A model generated the notes under the pieces. That model did no database searches. It was not told the DNA's origin and worked only from the letters and a program-made list of their open reading frames with translations. Shown here piece by piece: positions 1-7,515 of a stretch of DNA of 16,579 nucleotides (the first letter of the stretch is position 1; every line of letters starts with the position of its first letter). The DNA comes from GCA-2732805 sp964516605 (GTDB lineage: Bacteria; Pseudomonadota; Gammaproteobacteria; Coxiellales; Coxiellaceae). Position numbers and translations under genes: made by a program. The DNA is taken from the NCBI GenBank assembly GCA_964516605.1, contig CAZFAA010000035.1, positions 1-16,579 on the forward strand. The letters are read 5' to 3'.

Positions 1-150
1 AATCACTCAACCTAACGCAGAATGTAATCACTCATATGTCAACTTCAGCAAGGTTGCCATTCCCAATATTGCAGCACGTGCAATAGCTTGCGTATCGAGC
101 TACTCAATCACCTCAACAGTTTGTGCTAAATACTGCTTGATAAAATCCAT
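1..150 (-). pseudogene. Decayed 5' end of a phosphoheptose isomerase-like (GmhA/SIS) gene
   Basis: Reading the minus strand from the ATG at 150-148, the first 16 codons give MDFIKQYLAQTVEVIE. A TAG at 102-100 follows, and the same frame then continues LDTQAIARAA. This resembles the N-terminal helix of GmhA-type sedoheptulose-7-phosphate isomerases, where a Gln (CAG) would fit the place of the TAG. After ARAA the reading becomes ILGMATLLKLTYE and ends in TGA at 30-28, so the part leading to the SIS domain appears deleted. An AAGGAA Shine-Dalgarno lies 5-7 bases before the ATG, so this was once a translated gene. It follows the transaldolase-like remnant by 17 bp, as in a former sugar or LPS operon. 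The family assignment comes from memory of a short stretch and is moderate at best. The product cannot be functional. Confidence 0.45.
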
Positions 151-167
151 AGCTAATTCCTTTTTAG

Positions 168-399
168 TTATTCGATATTTGCTTCTATAGCATAGCCTGC
201 GGCTACAGCATCATCATAAAACACCTGCACCGCTTCCAATGAAAATTGTTGTAAATTTTTGCCAATCGTATTGCGCTTGCCTATGAGTTCTTTAGTTCAG
301 GTTTAATATGACACCCCGCTTCTTGTGCTTGCACCAAGTTAAAATTGATAGACCCCGTGTCGTTGTAATCGGAATTTTAGACTCAGCCGACCTGAATAC
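168..399 (-). pseudogene. Decayed 3' end of a transaldolase-like gene from a surface-sugar cluster
   Basis: The minus strand reads FNLVQAQEAGCHI at about 346-308. After an apparent frameshift near 290 it reads IGKNLQQFSLEAVQVFYDDA and then VAAGYAIEANIE, ending in TAA at 170-168. This resembles the C-terminus of the transaldolase-family proteins found in heptose/LPS clusters, in which a GCHIIT motif is followed by a GKDL..FSLETV.MFYDDA tail. Upstream, VF-GR-AES-like codons near 399-375 suggest that more of the gene is present but scrambled by small indels. The gene would have been followed directly by the GmhA-like remnant. It lies antisense to the region just before miaB and argues against any miaB start upstream of 476. 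The family call is inference; the multiple frame breaks are seen directly. Confidence 0.4.
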
Positions 400-475
400 C
401 TCCGATCACAAAGTCAAGTTGCTTGTTCAGCTAATCCATATTAAACTCACGCCTTTGATCTTGTGTGAGTATAAA

Positions 476-1813
476 ATGACCAGAAGCTCCTTACTCAAAA
501 AACTGTACATCAAAACACACGGTTGCCAGATGAATGAGTACGACTCGAATAAAATGGCTGATGTGCTCAAAGCGTCTCATGGTTTGGAGCTAACGCACGA
601 TTTTAAGGATGCTGATGTGATTCTTATCAATACGTGCTCCGTACGCGAGAAACCGCAGGAAAAATTATTTTCTGAACTCGGTCGCTGGCGACGCTGTAAA
701 ACCAAGCGCCCGCATGTATTAATCGGTGTTGGCGGTTGCGTGGCAAGCCAAGAGGGTGCTGAGATTATCAAGCGCGCGCCTTGCGTGGATATCGTCTTTG
801 GCCCACAAACATTACACCGTTTGCCACAAATGATTGATGAGGTAATCACCCAACGTAAACCGGCCGTGGATATCACCTTTCCAGAAATTGAAAAATTTGA
901 CCGCATGCCACAAGCGCAAGCTAACGGCCCCACCGCCTTTGTATCTATTATGGAAGGCTGCAGCAAATACTGCTCTTTTTGTGTAGTACCTTACACACGT
1001 GGCGAAGAAATCAGCCGCCCTTTTGATGATGTCATCACTGAAATTGCACTGCTGGCAGCGCAAGGTGTGAAAGAAGTCAATTTACTAGGGCAAAATGTCA
1101 ATGACTACCGTGGCCTTATGAATGGCGGCAGCATCGCGGATTTAGCAACACTGATTCATTTTGTTGCCGCCATGGATGGTATCGAACGCATTCGCTTTAC
1201 CACCTCACACCCACAAGCTTTTTCAGATCACCTGATTGATGCTTTTGCACAACAACCTAAACTGGCGGATCATTTGCATCTGCCTGTACAAAGTGGCTCA
1301 GATAAGATTCTCATGGCGATGAAACGTAACTACACCGCATTACAATACAAATCACGTATTCGTAAACTGCGTAAAATACGCCCAAACATCAGCATCTCTT
1401 CTGATTTCATTATTGGCTTTCCCGGTGAAACCAATGCGGACTTTGAAGATACTATGCAACTGATTCATGATATTGGTTTTGATAATTCATATAGCTTCAT
1501 TTACAGTAAACGCCCCGGCACGCCTGCAGCAAATTTACCGGATGATGTGCCGCTGGCAGTTAAAAAACAACGCTTAGATATTTTACAATTGCGTATCAAA
1601 CAAAACACCATGGCCATCAGTGAAGCTATGATTGGCACGACACAACGTGTTTTAGTCACAGGTGTTTCAAAAAAAGATCCAACTCAACTGAGTGCGCGCA
1701 CGGAAAACAACCGTATTGTTAATTTCACCGCAGCACACGAATGGATTGGACAGATGGCTCTTATTCAGATTACGGAAGCGCTGCCGAATTCGCTACGTGG
1801 AATCATGGTATAA
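476..1813 (+). CDS. miaB: tRNA-2-methylthio-N6-dimethylallyladenosine (ms2i6A37) methylthiotransferase MiaB
   Basis: Radical-SAM enzyme that inserts a methylthio group at C2 of i6A37 in tRNAs reading UNN codons; cytosolic, with two Fe-S clusters. With the start at 476 it has 445 residues (E. coli 474). The N-terminal MTTase domain carries three cluster cysteines: C17 (HGCQMNEYDS), C54 (NTCSVREKP) and C88 (GGCVASQEG). The radical-SAM motif is CSKYCSFC (C162, C166, C169). The C-terminus (about 375-440) is a TRAM-like RNA-binding domain. The frame is open upstream to 308, but those 56 residues do not resemble MiaB and lie antisense to a decayed gene. MTRSSLLKKLYIKTHGCQMN aligns well with the family N-terminus, so the ATG at 476 is chosen, although its ribosome site (GAG at 467-469) is weak. 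It is the first gene of the miaB-phoH-ybeY-corC-lnt block. Confidence 0.96.
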   Translation: MTRSSLLKKLYIKTHGCQMNEYDSNKMADVLKASHGLELTHDFKDADVILINTCSVREKPQEKLFSELGRWRRCKTKRPHVLIGVGGCVASQEGAEIIKRAPCVDIVFGPQTLHRLPQMIDEVITQRKPAVDITFPEIEKFDRMPQAQANGPTAFVSIMEGCSKYCSFCVVPYTRGEEISRPFDDVITEIALLAAQGVKEVNLLGQNVNDYRGLMNGGSIADLATLIHFVAAMDGIERIRFTTSHPQAFSDHLIDAFAQQPKLADHLHLPVQSGSDKILMAMKRNYTALQYKSRIRKLRKIRPNISISSDFIIGFPGETNADFEDTMQLIHDIGFDNSYSFIYSKRPGTPAANLPDDVPLAVKKQRLDILQLRIKQNTMAISEAMIGTTQRVLVTGVSKKDPTQLSARTENNRIVNFTAAHEWIGQMALIQITEALPNSLRGIMV

Positions 1814-1912
1814 AAGATGACGATAAATTAATTTGGGCACAACGGTAAATATCAACGCATCTCAAGCAGTAATACATACGTAATGTGCAGCCCTCACCCC
1901 CAATCCCTTTAT

Positions 1913-1941
1913 TTGAAACAAACCGAATCTGCGGATATACT
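1913..1941 (+). promoter_or_regulatory. Sigma70-type promoter for phoH-ybeY
   Basis: TTGAAA at 1913-1918 and TATACT at 1936-1941 are separated by exactly 17 bp. This predicts a transcript start near 1948 and a leader of about 25 bases before phoH. It lies in the 154-bp gap after miaB, so phoH-ybeY can probably be transcribed independently of miaB. Confidence 0.65.
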
Positions 1942-1973
1942 CCAAGCATCTTTCATCAATGTAAGGAATGCGC

Positions 1974-2969
1974 TTGACTACCTCCAAACAATCCAAATCA
2001 GAACACACACGTTATCTTACCCTGGAACCAGATCACCATGAGCGCCTGGCAGTATTGTGTGGACAATTTGATGACAACTTGCATTTTATAGAGAGTCAAT
2101 TGGGTGTCGAAATCAATAACCGTGGTAATCATTTTGAAATTATTGGCATTCCACATCACGTTGATCATGCCTGTGTCACACTCAGTCAACTGTATAAAGA
2201 AACCGAACGAAAAAATATTTTGAATAAAAATGATATTAATCTTGCTCTAAAATCAACCGAAATTGATGTTAACGTTTCCCCTGAAGATCAAGATCGCAAA
2301 CTCGTTGAAGCTGCAATTAAATTGCAGGAAGCTACAGTCAAACCACGCACGCGCAACCAACGTCATTACCTGAATTCGATTGATGAATACGATATTAATT
2401 TTGGTATTGGACCTGCAGGTACCGGTAAAACATTCCTCGCTGCAGCTTGCGCTGTTAAAGCCCTTGAAAATGAAGAAGTCAGTCGCATTGTACTGATCCG
2501 CCCTGCTGTTGAAGCCGGCGAAAACTTAGGCTTCCTTCCTGGTGATTTAGCACAAAAAATCGACCCCTACTTACGCCCATTGTATGATTCGTTATATGAA
2601 ATGTTGGGAATCGAAAAAATAAATCGCTTAATCGCTAAAGGTATCATTGAAATTGCACCACTTGCTTACATGCGTGGACGCACGCTCAATGATTCATTTA
2701 TTATTTTAGACGAAGGGCAAAATACAACAAAAGAACAGATGAAAATGTTTTTAACACGCATTGGTTTTGGCTCTAAAGCTGTTATCACCGGTGATATTAC
2801 GCAAGTGGATCTACCTAAAAAACAACAATCAGGCTTACGTCATGCGATTACCTTACTGTGTGATATTCCAGAGATTCAATTCACGTTTTTTACTTCAAAA
2901 GATGTCGTGCGCCACCCCATCGTGCAATCGATTATTGAAGCGTATGAAAAAGAAGAAATCCATTCATGA
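1974..2969 (+). CDS. ybeZ: PhoH-like (YbeZ) P-loop ATPase
   Basis: Cytosolic PhoH-family ATPase, functionally linked to YbeY and RNA metabolism; its exact substrate is unsettled. Counting from the upstream in-frame ATG at 1968, an N-terminal RNA-binding-like region (about 17-100) precedes the ATPase core. Walker A is GPAGTGKT at 148-155 and Walker B is IILDEGQNTT at 245-254. The ITGDITQVDLP segment typical of the family follows. The length is about 331-333 residues, slightly under E. coli YbeZ. Start choice: the only Shine-Dalgarno (TAAGGA, 1962-1967) touches the ATG at 1968 with no spacing. The TTG at 1974 stands 6 bases from it, so TTG is preferred. The 3' end overlaps ybeY by 4 bases (ATGA), which implies coupled translation. 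Confidence 0.95.
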   Translation: MTTSKQSKSEHTRYLTLEPDHHERLAVLCGQFDDNLHFIESQLGVEINNRGNHFEIIGIPHHVDHACVTLSQLYKETERKNILNKNDINLALKSTEIDVNVSPEDQDRKLVEAAIKLQEATVKPRTRNQRHYLNSIDEYDINFGIGPAGTGKTFLAAACAVKALENEEVSRIVLIRPAVEAGENLGFLPGDLAQKIDPYLRPLYDSLYEMLGIEKINRLIAKGIIEIAPLAYMRGRTLNDSFIILDEGQNTTKEQMKMFLTRIGFGSKAVITGDITQVDLPKKQQSGLRHAITLLCDIPEIQFTFFTSKDVVRHPIVQSIIEAYEKEEIHS

Positions 2970-3412
2970 GTCTTGAGATTACTGTTCAAGATGCAGCGAC
3001 ATCACCCCAACTACCTTCAACCGCGCAATTTGAATTGTGGGTTAACACGGCACTCGCTCACGTTAAGAATGCACCACAAGAGGGTGAAATAACTATTAAG
3101 ATCATTGATGAACTGGAAAGCGCCAGACTCAATCATACATTTCGCAAAAAAGAAGGGCCCACCAATATCCTCTCATTTTCCTACGATAGCACCACCTTCT
3201 TCTTTGTAGGAGACTTAGCTATTTGTGCGGCACTGGTTGAACGAGAGGCCCAGGAACAAGAAAAGCAACGGCTAGCACATTGGGCCCATTTGACCGTGCA
3301 TGGCACCCTGCATCTTATGGGCTATGATCATATCGAGGAGCATGAGGCAGTAATTATGGAAAGCCTTGAAGCGAAGATCCTGCAAAAGCTCGGATACGAC
3401 TCCCCTTATTAG
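2966..3412 (+). CDS. ybeY: Endoribonuclease YbeY (16S rRNA 3'-end maturation and ribosome quality control)
   Basis: Zinc-dependent single-strand endoribonuclease involved in maturation of the 16S rRNA 3' end and in 70S quality control. It has 148 residues, close to the family norm of about 155. The diagnostic metal-binding motif is present as HGTLHLMGYDH, giving H112, H116 and H122. The upstream substrate-groove segment RKKEGPTNILSF corresponds to the usual K-x-TDVLSF, here with N in place of D/V. It begins inside the phoH stop codon (ATGA at 2966-2969), consistent with co-translation with its usual partner PhoH/YbeZ. It ends in TAG, which shows that TAG is read as a stop in this genome. Confidence 0.96.
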   Translation: MSLEITVQDAATSPQLPSTAQFELWVNTALAHVKNAPQEGEITIKIIDELESARLNHTFRKKEGPTNILSFSYDSTTFFFVGDLAICAALVEREAQEQEKQRLAHWAHLTVHGTLHLMGYDHIEEHEAVIMESLEAKILQKLGYDSPY

Positions 3413-3425
3413 CCAAACCCAGGTG

Positions 3426-3455
3426 TTGCGCCTCGCGACGCGGTGTTGCTATACT
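3426..3455 (+). promoter_or_regulatory. Extended -10 promoter for corC
   Basis: TTGCGC at 3426-3431 is followed after 18 bp by TATACT at 3450-3455. A TGC at 3447-3449 gives an extended -10 (TGnTATACT). The expected transcript start is near 3462, which leaves about 24 bases of leader before corC at 3486. It lies in the 73-bp gap after ybeY. Confidence 0.5.
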
Positions 3456-3485
3456 CACTTACAGAGTTAACAAATTGATCTATAC

Positions 3486-4337
3486 ATGAACGACGAAACA
3501 GAACCCCATACATCCTGGCTTGACCGTATCAGTAAAACACTGATGCGAGATCCACATAATCTCAGCGAACTGATCAGTACAATCCGTGAAGCAAAAGACC
3601 GAGCGATTATCGATCAAGATGCACTGCAAATGATTGAGGGTGTAATTCGCGTCTCACAAATGTGTGTAGACGATATTATGATTCCACGCCCTAACATGGT
3701 CATGATTGAATCCGACATGACAGCACAAAATGCCTTGCCCATTATCATCAAATCCAATCATTCGCGCTTCCCTGTCTTTGATACCCGCGAAAACAAAGTG
3801 GTGGGCATTTTAATGGCGAAAGATTTTTTACAGCTGATGCATACCAATCCGCATAGTAACAGTATTCAAGAACTCATACGCCCTGCCATTTTTATTCCTG
3901 ATAGTAAGCGTTTAAACGTATTACTCAAAGAATTTCGCTTGCGTCATAACCACATGGCCATTGTAATTGATGAATACGGCAATGTGGACGGTTTGGTAAC
4001 AATTGAGGATGTGCTGGAGCAAATTGTTGGGAATATTGAAGATGAATACGATACGCAAAATCGTGAAACCAAAACACACATTAAGCAAGTTGATCCATGT
4101 ATTGCTGACGTATTAGCGATAACTCCCATCAGTGAATTTAATAGCTACTTTGCGAAAAATTTAAGTGATGAAGAATTTGGTACTATTGGAGGGGTCGTAC
4201 TTCAAGCCTTCAGTTATTTACCAAAAGAAGGCGAAACCATTCAAATCCAAGATCTGAATATTACGGTGCTCAAAGCCACTGACCGCGGGATACACAGCTT
4301 GCGCATCAATCACAATCCACTTGAGGAAACACCATAA
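3486..4337 (+). CDS. corC: CorC/YbeX-type CBS-pair protein (ion transport accessory, HlyC/CorC family)
   Basis: Soluble CBS-domain protein of the CorC/YbeX family, associated with Mg2+/Co2+ efflux and, in E. coli, with ribosome homeostasis. It has 283 residues (E. coli 292). The N-terminal linker is followed by two CBS repeats at about 62-180, carrying the landmarks VDDIMIPRPNMV, SRFPVFDTRENKVVGILMAKD and HMAIVIDEYGNVDGLVTIEDVLEQIVGNIEDEYD. The C-terminal CorC_HlyC domain (about 198-280) has FGTIGGVVLQAFSYLPKEGE. No transmembrane segment is visible, so this is the short soluble form rather than a CNNM-like protein. No good Shine-Dalgarno precedes the ATG. It has a plausible promoter of its own, and it ends one base before the lnt start, so lnt is probably read from the same transcript. 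Confidence 0.95.
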   Translation: MNDETEPHTSWLDRISKTLMRDPHNLSELISTIREAKDRAIIDQDALQMIEGVIRVSQMCVDDIMIPRPNMVMIESDMTAQNALPIIIKSNHSRFPVFDTRENKVVGILMAKDFLQLMHTNPHSNSIQELIRPAIFIPDSKRLNVLLKEFRLRHNHMAIVIDEYGNVDGLVTIEDVLEQIVGNIEDEYDTQNRETKTHIKQVDPCIADVLAITPISEFNSYFAKNLSDEEFGTIGGVVLQAFSYLPKEGETIQIQDLNITVLKATDRGIHSLRINHNPLEETP

Positions 4338-4338
4338 T

Positions 4339-5829
4339 ATGGGGGCCTTTTTTTTAGCGTTACTCGCAGGCGCACTACTGCCCCTAGCATTTGCACCCAT
4401 TAATTTCTACGCGTTAGCTTTTTTTATGCCAGCAGTATTATTGTACCTGTGGCTCCATGCAATGCCCGCACGCGCCTTTTGGCTCGGCCTCATTTTTGGC
4501 ATCGGCTTTTTTGGTGTAGGAAGCTCCTGGGTTTATGTCAGTATCCACAACTTTGGCAACGCTAACGTTTTCTTAGCCGGTTTCATGACGGCATTGCTTA
4601 TTTTGCTGATGAGCTTATACCCTGCTGTACAAGGTTACTTAATGCGTAAATTATGGCGCACAAAAAGTGTCACCCTCATTTGTCTGTGTGTCTTTCCCGC
4701 GACATCCGTATTGCTCGAATACATCCGCAGTTTTTTATTTGATGGCTTTCCCTTTTTATTTTTAGGCTATTCTCAAACAAGCACTCTGCTGAATGGCTTC
4801 GCCCCCATCCTCGGTGTCTACGGTTTATCGCTTATTGTCACACTCATCAGCGGTGCACTCGTTGTATTAACCTGCAGGTCAGTTAATCGATCAGCGAAAA
4901 TCACCAGTGTCGTTGTTATTTTTGCATGCCTTGCCTTAGGCATGGGTTTTCACAACCACCGCTGGACTCAGCCCGACAGCAGACCAATCCAAATGAGCTT
5001 GGTGCAAGGCAATATTCCTCAACAAATGAAATGGGATCCCAAAGCGCTTAACACCATTCTCCAACGCTATAACACATTAACTCAAGCACACTGGCCAAGC
5101 TCTATTATTGTCTGGCCTGAAGCTGCCATTCCATTTTTCCCAGAACAACTACCCGATTTTTTTGAGGATCTTGCCACGCAAGCCGCACAACACAACACCA
5201 CGCTGATCACCGGTGTGCCGCTGACTGATCGCAGTAACCAAAAATATTATAATGGTTTAATCTTACTTGGCGATGATGAGGGCCACTATCGCAAACGTCA
5301 TTTGGTGCCATTTGGTGAGTTTATTCCATTAGAAAGCGTCTTTGGCACGCTTATGCAAAAATTAAATGTGCCTATGACAAACTTATCGCCAGGACCTGCT
5401 GAGCAACCTACGCTGACAATTCATGGTATACCGGTGGCATTTTTTATCTGCTATGAAACCGCATTTCCACTGGAAACCTTGCACGCTATGCAAGACAAAC
5501 AATTTGGTATCAACATTGTAGACGATGCATGGTTTGGCCATTCATTTGCTGCGGCACAACAAATACAAATGACGCAAATGCGTGCCCTGGAAACTGGTCG
5601 TCCCATTGCTGTCACGGCTAATACAGGCATTACGGCACTGATTAATCCTGTCGGACAAATCACACAGCACTTACCAATTGATACCACAGCTGTCCTGACT
5701 GGTGCTATAACACCCATGGTAGGTAATACACCGCTAATGCGCTCAAACTATTACCCTGTGGCGATCCTCGTCGTTATCCTGCTGTTGCTCAGCCTATGGC
5801 GCAGTTCACGTCCACATAAAAAGAAATAA
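4339..5829 (+). CDS. lnt: Apolipoprotein N-acyltransferase Lnt
   Basis: Inner-membrane enzyme that transfers an acyl chain from a phospholipid to the N-terminal diacylglyceryl-Cys of lipoproteins, the last step of lipoprotein maturation. It has 496 residues from the ATG at 4339. About six hydrophobic segments fill residues 1-203, a nitrilase-like periplasmic domain spans about 215-460, and a final membrane helix lies at 472-488. The catalytic triad is present: E261 (WPEAAIPFF), K319 (RKRHLVPFGEF) and C371 (FICYETAFP). One conserved motif is altered: the usual NDAWFG reads DDAWFG at 395-400. The start is one base after the corC stop, with GAGGAAA at 4323-4329 as ribosome site inside corC. A TTG at 4321 would add six residues and is less likely. 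The stop codon abuts an IS30 remnant, but the C-terminus looks complete. Confidence 0.96.
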   Translation: MGAFFLALLAGALLPLAFAPINFYALAFFMPAVLLYLWLHAMPARAFWLGLIFGIGFFGVGSSWVYVSIHNFGNANVFLAGFMTALLILLMSLYPAVQGYLMRKLWRTKSVTLICLCVFPATSVLLEYIRSFLFDGFPFLFLGYSQTSTLLNGFAPILGVYGLSLIVTLISGALVVLTCRSVNRSAKITSVVVIFACLALGMGFHNHRWTQPDSRPIQMSLVQGNIPQQMKWDPKALNTILQRYNTLTQAHWPSSIIVWPEAAIPFFPEQLPDFFEDLATQAAQHNTTLITGVPLTDRSNQKYYNGLILLGDDEGHYRKRHLVPFGEFIPLESVFGTLMQKLNVPMTNLSPGPAEQPTLTIHGIPVAFFICYETAFPLETLHAMQDKQFGINIVDDAWFGHSFAAAQQIQMTQMRALETGRPIAVTANTGITALINPVGQITQHLPIDTTAVLTGAITPMVGNTPLMRSNYYPVAILVVILLLLSLWRSSRPHKKK

Positions 5830-6058
5830 TATCGATACCGCTCGCCATAGCAAAAAGGAAGCAATGAAAATATGAATGGTCGACTCAGGCGATACCTTCC
5901 TCGAAATATTGATATGCACCTTGTCTCTCAAAAAATGCTTTATCAGATTGCAAGTCGATTGAATAATACCCCTAGAAAGTGTTTGTGTTTTAGGACACCT
6001 TTAGAGGTGTTTTTAAGGCATTTAAAAAACCAGTGTCGCACTGAGACTTAGAGTCTGC
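5830..6058 (+). pseudogene. C-terminal remnant of an IS30-family transposase, with probable right end
   Basis: The reading frame starting at 5830 gives YRYRSP, then TAG (5848-5850), then QKGSNENMNGRLRRYLPR, and reaches IASRLNNTPRKCLCFRTP before ending in TAG at 6049-6051. This matches the end of IS30-family transposases, whose integrase-like domain ends with W-Q-[KR]-G-[ST]-NEN-NG-x-[IL]-R-[RQ]-Y-[LF]-P and later LNNRPRKCLGFRTP. The first TAG stands where the family has Trp (TGG). Only about 73 codons remain, including the third catalytic acid (Glu in NEN); the first two Asp residues are missing. The last codons (RTET-stop, followed by AGTCTGCC to about 6058) resemble the way IS30 elements encode the protein end within the right inverted repeat. 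The remnant begins at the base after the lnt stop, so a deletion appears to run exactly to that gene. It is not functional. Confidence 0.8.
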
Positions 6059-6090
6059 CCCGTCATAACTAATGTAACCTATTGATGTTT

Positions 6091-6110
6091 CATATAATGC
6101 AGATTATATG
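6091..6110. promoter_or_regulatory. Palindrome CATATAAT-gcag-ATTATATG, possible operator
   Basis: A perfect inverted repeat with 8-bp arms (6091-6098 and 6103-6110) surrounds GCAG. It overlaps the first unit of the tandem repeat and contains TATAAT (6093-6098). It lies 71-90 bp before the ATPase start, where an operator or promoter would be expected. No regulator gene is adjacent, so its role is unproven. Confidence 0.4.
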
Positions 6111-6158
6111 GTATATTTTTCTTCAACTCATGCATATTATATGGTATATTTTTCTTCA
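6097..6158 (+). repeat. Two-copy 33-bp-period direct repeat upstream of the DUF4143 ATPase
   Basis: A 29-base unit at 6097-6125 recurs at 6130-6158 with one mismatch (G6102 against T6135), separated by 4 bases. Each copy begins ATGCA and ends in TTTTTCTTCA. Each contains TGGTATATT (TATATT at 6112-6117 and 6145-6150), which resembles an extended -10. The repeat ends 22 bases before the ATPase ATG, so the duplication may have doubled a promoter or a protein-binding site. No clear -35 hexamer accompanies either copy. Confidence 0.75.
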
Positions 6159-6180
6159 CATTTGAATCTTTGAGAGCGCC

Positions 6181-7515
6181 ATGTTTATTCGTCACCTCCT
6201 GAGCGAACTCACAGACTGGAAAGCGCGCGACAAACGTTCACCCTTAATATTGCGTGGCGCACGCCAAGTCGGAAAAACATCACTCATACGCCTTTTTGCA
6301 CAAAGGCAATTCGACTCCATTTTTGAAATTAATTTTGAAGCAGATAAACATTTTAAAGCCTGTTTTGAACAACTCGACCCACAAGAAATTCTATTACGCA
6401 TCGAAAAAATGTCGAATCAACAGATCATACCTGGAAAAACCCTTCTCTTCCTGGATGAAATTCAAGAATGTGTCAACGCCATTTCAGCACTGCGCTACTT
6501 TAAAGAAAAAATGCCGCAGTTGCATGTCATTGCAGCGGGGTCCTTACTTGAGTTTGCTCTCGAATCCAAACAACTCAAAATGCCAGTTGGTCGTGTTGAA
6601 TTCTTATATCTCTATCCTTTAAGTTTCGATGAATTTTTATTAACTCAAGATAAAACAGCTTGGCTCACTATTTTAGAAAATGTGACGTTGCATAATACAC
6701 AGGAGCTCAATCTGATTCATGAGCTACTATTAATGAGTTTTTATGACTACCTCGTCATAGGCGGCATGCCCGATGCCGTACGTGAATTTAATGCTTCACA
6801 CTCTTATCATAATGTGCAACGCATACAAAGTAATATTCTACTGACTTATGCAGCTGATTTTTCTAAATATGCCCTGAGTAAAACAGAAGAACATTACATT
6901 CAAATGCTGTATGAAAAAATCCCTGCATTTGTTGCTGAAAATTTTAAATATTCAAAAATCAGCAATGATATTCAATCACGCAGTTTAAAACCCGCTTTAG
7001 CAAGGCTCATTAAAGCGCAAGTGATCTCATCAGTCTATGCCACCAGTGCCAACGGACTACCGCTAAACGCACTGATTAACGAAAAGAAATTTAAATTGCT
7101 CATGTCAGATGTTGGATTGTATTGTGCTGCTATGAATCTATCAAAAGAAGTATTGCTCACAAAAAATATTATCCTCATTAATAAAGGCGCATTGACCGAA
7201 CAAGTCGTAGGGCAAGAAATCATCGCCAACAGCACACCCTTTAAACCCTATCAACTGACCTATTGGTCACGGGATGAAAAAGCCTCACGTGCTGAAGTGG
7301 ATTACGTTATGCAGTGTGGTGTCGACATTGTGCCGATAGAAGTGAAATCAGGCAGCACAGGACGGCTCAAATCCTTGCATTTATTCATGCAAGAGAAAAA
7401 CGCTAAAATAGGTGTTAAAATTTCCGCCGCACCTTTATCTTTTGAAAAAAATATTCTCAATATACCCTTTTATTTAATCAAACAGCTGGATAAGCTCGTA
7501 CACAACCGTAACTGA
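6181..7515 (+). CDS. AAA+ ATPase with C-terminal DUF4143 (AAA_14/DUF4143 family)
   Basis: A 444-residue ATPase of the widespread AAA_14-DUF4143 type, found singly across bacteria and archaea; the cellular role is not established. Walker A is GARQVGKT (26-33) and Walker B is LLFLDEIQE (88-96). The family signatures AAGSLLEFAL and MPVGRVEFLYLYPLSFDEFL follow. A helical DUF4143 region occupies roughly 210-440 and ends in a PD-(D/E)xK-like pattern, AEVDYV...PIEVKSG (about 371-391). That pattern is known in this family, but nuclease activity is not proven. The ribosome site is weak (GAGAG before GCC-ATG). It is monocistronic, lying between an IS30 remnant and a convergent gene, with a tandem repeat and palindrome in front. 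It interrupts the housekeeping cluster and is probably acquired. It could be a stand-alone toxin-like or defence gene, but nothing nearby supports that. Confidence 0.88.
   Translation: MFIRHLLSELTDWKARDKRSPLILRGARQVGKTSLIRLFAQRQFDSIFEINFEADKHFKACFEQLDPQEILLRIEKMSNQQIIPGKTLLFLDEIQECVNAISALRYFKEKMPQLHVIAAGSLLEFALESKQLKMPVGRVEFLYLYPLSFDEFLLTQDKTAWLTILENVTLHNTQELNLIHELLLMSFYDYLVIGGMPDAVREFNASHSYHNVQRIQSNILLTYAADFSKYALSKTEEHYIQMLYEKIPAFVAENFKYSKISNDIQSRSLKPALARLIKAQVISSVYATSANGLPLNALINEKKFKLLMSDVGLYCAAMNLSKEVLLTKNIILINKGALTEQVVGQEIIANSTPFKPYQLTYWSRDEKASRAEVDYVMQCGVDIVPIEVKSGSTGRLKSLHLFMQEKNAKIGVKISAAPLSFEKNILNIPFYLIKQLDKLVHNRN

Noticed and set aside
308..475. Upstream extension of miaB adding 56 residues from an ATG at 308.
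   Set aside because: These residues do not resemble the MiaB N-terminus, the segment is antisense to a decayed gene, and the ATG at 476 gives the expected MTxxxxKKLxIKTxGCQMNEYDS opening.
1865..1912. The C-rich motif around 1890-1906 (CCCTCACCCCCAATCCC) as a repeat.
   Set aside because: There is only one copy in the window and no symmetry. It may simply be spacer next to the phoH promoter.
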